From Thermoplasmata archaeon (GTDB taxonomy: Archaea; Thermoplasmatota; Thermoplasmata; Lutacidiplasmatales; UBA184): a stretch of 16,779 nt of DNA. A program made the translations under genes and the position numbers. Below, one piece after another: positions 14,921 through 16,779 of the stretch. Position 1 is the stretch's first letter; each line of letters starts with the position of its first letter. The notes beneath the pieces were generated by a model. The model searched no databases. It was not told where the DNA came from and worked only from the letters and a program-made list of their open reading frames with translations. The DNA is taken from positions 1 through 16,779 of the forward strand of contig JASHXM010000201.1 in NCBI GenBank assembly GCA_030043545.1, written 5' to 3'.

Positions 14921-15105
14921 GCGGCGCGAGCAGCGCGGCGGCGTCGGGGGCGGTCTTCGGGATCGTGGTGATCCTGTTGATGCAGCAGTTCGCCCTGATC
15001 TCGCTCAGCACCCTCACCTGGGGGATCATCTACGTCGCGATCGGGCTGATCGCCGGCGCGGTCCTCGGCGGGTTGGTCGGCCGGCGGTTGACTCACCGCC
15101 AGTAA
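14917..15105 (+). CDS. Two-TM membrane miniprotein, 62 residues
   Basis: The family is not recognised. It starts at GTG 14917, which overlaps the upstream stop codon as GTGA. The ribosome site GGAGGAG (14905-14911) lies five bases before the GTG, inside the upstream reading frame, so translational coupling is likely. The product has two membrane helices: about 11-31 (GAVFGIVVILLMQQFALIS) and about 35-56 (WGIIYVAIGLIAGAVLGGL). The Gly-rich second helix resembles packing helices of small membrane subunits. A short basic tail RRLTHRQ follows, which favours both ends in the cytoplasm. It probably partners the 14150 protein, but this is inferred only from the overlap. The in-frame stretch upstream of 14917 lies inside the previous gene and is not used. 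Confidence 0.75.
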   Translation: MSGASSAAASGAVFGIVVILLMQQFALISLSTLTWGIIYVAIGLIAGAVLGGLVGRRLTHRQ

Positions 15106-15136
15106 GCTCCATCTCGCGTGCGGCCGGGCGGCCTCT

Positions 15137-15661
15137 CTACGAGAAGTCGATCTCGGAGCTCTCGAGCGGGTCTTTGCGGGGGCGCGAGCTCCGCTCCCGC
15201 CGGGACGGACCGAGCCGGATCCCCGCGATGACGAGGACGACGCCGATCCCGACAAAGACGATCCCGGCTACCCCGCCGAACAGCGGCTCGGCGTACTCGA
15301 AGTCGACCTCGACCGGACGGGTCGAGGAGACGAACGCGTAGTACTCGCCGACCTTGCCGGTCCAGTGGAGCGTCCCGGACTTGCCGGTCCCGCCGGTGAC
15401 GTAGTTCGACTTCGACAGGTTGGTGCAGAGCGGGTGCGGGCCGCAGTCGTACAGGGAGACGGTGATGCTGAACGACGCGCTCCAGTCGACGGTGTACGGG
15501 ATCGGCGAGTCGAGGACCGCCGCCGGCGCGGAGAACTCGAGGACATCGGTCGTCCGGTTCACGTTCTGGTTGCCGGTCGACATCGTCTGGACCGGCGCAT
15601 ACCACAGGCCGACGCCGACGAGCGCGGCGATGATCCCGATCACCAGCATCCGGCGGTCCAC
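15137..15661 (-). CDS. Membrane protein with two TM helices and an external domain, 174 residues
   Basis: The family is not recognised. TM1 is at about 5-22 (MLVIGIIAALVGVGLWY). An external domain of about 105 residues has a beta-like pattern (ASFSITVSLYDC, SGTLHWTGKVGEYYAFVSST), a close cysteine pair C73/C79, and sequons at N35 and N81. TM2 is at about 128-150 (GGVAGIVFVGIGVVLVIAG). A basic then acidic cytoplasmic tail ends EIDFS. The alternation resembles small anchored beta-sandwich proteins of archaeal envelopes, but no named domain is evident. The start is GTG 15661; an ATG four codons in is an alternative. It converges with the miniprotein gene (31-base gap) and diverges from the 15812 gene through a 150-base promoter region. 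Confidence 0.8.
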   Translation of the reverse strand: MDRRMLVIGIIAALVGVGLWYAPVQTMSTGNQNVNRTTDVLEFSAPAAVLDSPIPYTVDWSASFSITVSLYDCGPHPLCTNLSKSNYVTGGTGKSGTLHWTGKVGEYYAFVSSTRPVEVDFEYAEPLFGGVAGIVFVGIGVVLVIAGIRLGPSRRERSSRPRKDPLESSEIDFS

Positions 15662-15698
15662 CGCTCGTCCCTCGGGTGCGCGGCGAGCCGCGCCGCCC

Positions 15699-15708
15699 CC
15701 TTATAGCC
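15699..15708 (-). promoter_or_regulatory. TATA-like box of the 15661 gene
   Basis: GGCTATAAGG on the minus strand lies about 40 bases before GTG 15661, implying a leader of about 15 bases. It is one of two AT-rich islands in the divergent 150-base gap. Confidence 0.5.
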
Positions 15709-15744
15709 GGCGGGGGCGGGCGCTCGGCCGCGGGAAAAGCGCCA

Positions 15745-15754
15745 CCGATTAAAC
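15745..15754 (+). promoter_or_regulatory. TATA-like box of the 15812 gene
   Basis: CGATTAAAC is about 60 bases before GTG 15812. It implies a leader of about 35 bases, long enough to carry the GGGAGGG ribosome site at 15797-15803, eight bases before the GTG. Confidence 0.5.
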
Positions 15755-15811
15755 CCTCCGCTCGCTGGCGCGCCGACCGACCTTCGGTCGAGGGCAGGGA
15801 GGGTTCGAGGA

Positions 15812-16779
15812 GTGTCCGGACTCGGCCCAGGGGCTCGCGCCGCCGCCGGCGGGGGGTCCCTCTCGTGGTCGCTCGACGCCCGGCGGCGGCAACGTCAGCT
15901 CCACTACGTCGACCTCGCCCGGGTGGTGAGCGCGCTGCTGCTGATCGGCTCTGGCGTGCTGATGGTCGGGTTCGCCGAAGGAACGTGGTGGGAGGCGGAC
16001 CGGATCTCGACGGCGCTCACGAGCCCCGTGCAGCTGCAGGACGTCGGGGTCGACTACAACGTCGGCGGCTCGATCACCTGCTGGGTGTACGGTTCGTGGC
16101 CCCCGCGGGCGACCCCGTGCCTCAACGTGAGCGATCACGTGGAGGGATCGCTCGGCGAGGCGTACTCCGTCGTCGACGTGCTGCTCCACCTCTTCGGCGC
16201 CTTCGGGATCGTCGCCGGGGCCCTGGTCCTCCTCGGCATCCTCGGACGGTCGTTCGGCCGGCTCCAGTTCACCCTCGCGATCCTCCTCGCGCTCGCGACC
16301 GCGGTAGGGGGATTCGCGCTCGCGGGCGGCACGGCGCTGGCCGGTTCGGGCAGTCAGGCCGCCACGTACTGCCTCTACTACTCGGCGAACACGACGAACT
16401 GTCCCGGCTTCTTCGGGAGCGTGACGGCCGGGGTGATGCAAGGCGGCTGCCTTTCCTGCGCGAACACGATGTACTGGGGGCCTGGCCTCGCCTGGTACTT
16501 GACCGTCGGAGCGGGCGGCCTCGCCCTCCTCGCTTGGTTCCTCCTCTACCGCCGGCGGGAGGGTCCGTTCACCCAGGCAGAACACCTCGCGTGGGCCGCG
16601 CACAACATCCCGTATGAGCTCCGAGGAGGCGGGCCCTCCGGTCCCGCGGCGCCCGGCGGGAAGAGCGCGATCCCGTACTCCGAGGCGAGCCGGGCCCGCT
16701 GGACCTGTCCCGTCTGCCAGGCGACCAATTCGCCGTGGGCGCCGCGATGCGGGCGATGCCGACGACCGCGCCCCGCGTC
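15812..16779 (+). CDS. Four-TM membrane protein with C-terminal zinc ribbon, partial at the right edge
   Basis: From GTG 15812 the frame is open for 322 residues to the edge. The family is not recognised. Membrane helices lie at about 36-56, 118-145, 153-175 and 226-246. Two external loops result: 57-117 with a cysteine pair (C90, C103), and 176-225 with two pairs (C187/C197, C213/C216). The cytoplasmic tail carries a zinc-ribbon half (CPVC at 299-302, CGRC at 313-316) spaced as CxxC-x10-CxxC, the form common in archaeal membrane proteins with an N- or C-terminal ribbon. Helix placement with positive residues before TM1 and after TM4 supports both ends inside. GTG 15812 is chosen for the GGGAGGG eight bases upstream and the fit of the N-terminus. 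The tail continues beyond the window, so its final domain is unknown. Confidence 0.8.
   Translation, partial: MSGLGPGARAAAGGGSLSWSLDARRRQRQLHYVDLARVVSALLLIGSGVLMVGFAEGTWWEADRISTALTSPVQLQDVGVDYNVGGSITCWVYGSWPPRATPCLNVSDHVEGSLGEAYSVVDVLLHLFGAFGIVAGALVLLGILGRSFGRLQFTLAILLALATAVGGFALAGGTALAGSGSQAATYCLYYSANTTNCPGFFGSVTAGVMQGGCLSCANTMYWGPGLAWYLTVGAGGLALLAWFLLYRRREGPFTQAEHLAWAAHNIPYELRGGGPSGPAAPGGKSAIPYSEASRARWTCPVCQATNSPWAPRCGRCRRPRPA

Noticed and set aside
15106..15136. Bidirectional terminator between the convergent genes
   Set aside because: The gap contains GGCCGGGCGGCC, which can form only a 4-bp stem, and no T-tract on either strand.
15676..16617. Plus-strand frame of 313 codons starting at 15676
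   Set aside because: It is Arg/Pro-rich in the wrong frame. The frame from GTG 15812 has four membrane helices, paired cysteines and a zinc ribbon.

Overview
The window is a very GC-rich stretch from an archaeon. The archaeal call rests on an aIF5A gene (hypusine-type initiation factor), TATA/BRE-like boxes about 25-30 bases before several start codons (leaderless mRNAs), a tRNA-Glu gene with a predicted bulge-helix-bulge intron in the T loop, and a DUF835 domain, a family I know mainly from euryarchaea. The combination fits a high-GC member of Thermoplasmatota, but that lineage call is inference. Start codons are often GTG. In several places an obvious gene is masked by long antisense open frames that are only a by-product of the high GC content.

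Layout. (1) 1-2359, minus: secreted family-5 (peptide/nickel type) ABC solute-binding protein, cut by the left edge. (2) 2518-2621, minus: tRNA-Glu(CTC) with a 28-base intron at position 59/60 and encoded CCA. (3) 2694-3098, minus: UPF0145/YbjQ-family protein. (4) 3178-3633, plus: unrecognised 151-residue protein, divergent from (3). (5) 3644-8134, minus: giant 1496-residue all-helical protein made of about 23 degenerate 45-70-residue repeats. (6) 8259-8645, minus: aIF5A. (7) 8812-14112, plus: 1766-residue fusion of an isoleucyl-tRNA-synthetase-like body without HIGH and KMSKS motifs, a helix-hairpin-helix region, about 520 residues of Pro/Ala/Glu-rich linker, and a C-terminal DUF835 domain. 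(8) 14150-16779: four membrane or surface proteins: a signal-peptide/one-TM protein, a translationally coupled two-TM miniprotein, a convergent two-TM protein with an external domain, and a four-TM protein with a C-terminal zinc ribbon cut by the right edge.

How the pieces fit. The centre (aIF5A, divergent from the synthetase-like fusion, plus the nearby tRNA) has a translation flavour. The fusion is the best candidate for an undescribed system: a probable pseudo-enzyme that has kept the synthetase architecture but lost both ATP-site signatures and gained a DUF835 module. The ends of the window are cell-envelope genes. Their extracytoplasmic parts repeatedly carry closely spaced cysteine pairs, which suggests local disulfide bonding outside the cell. 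No mobile element, CRISPR array, rRNA gene or origin was recognised, and no gap longer than 300 bases lacks a gene.
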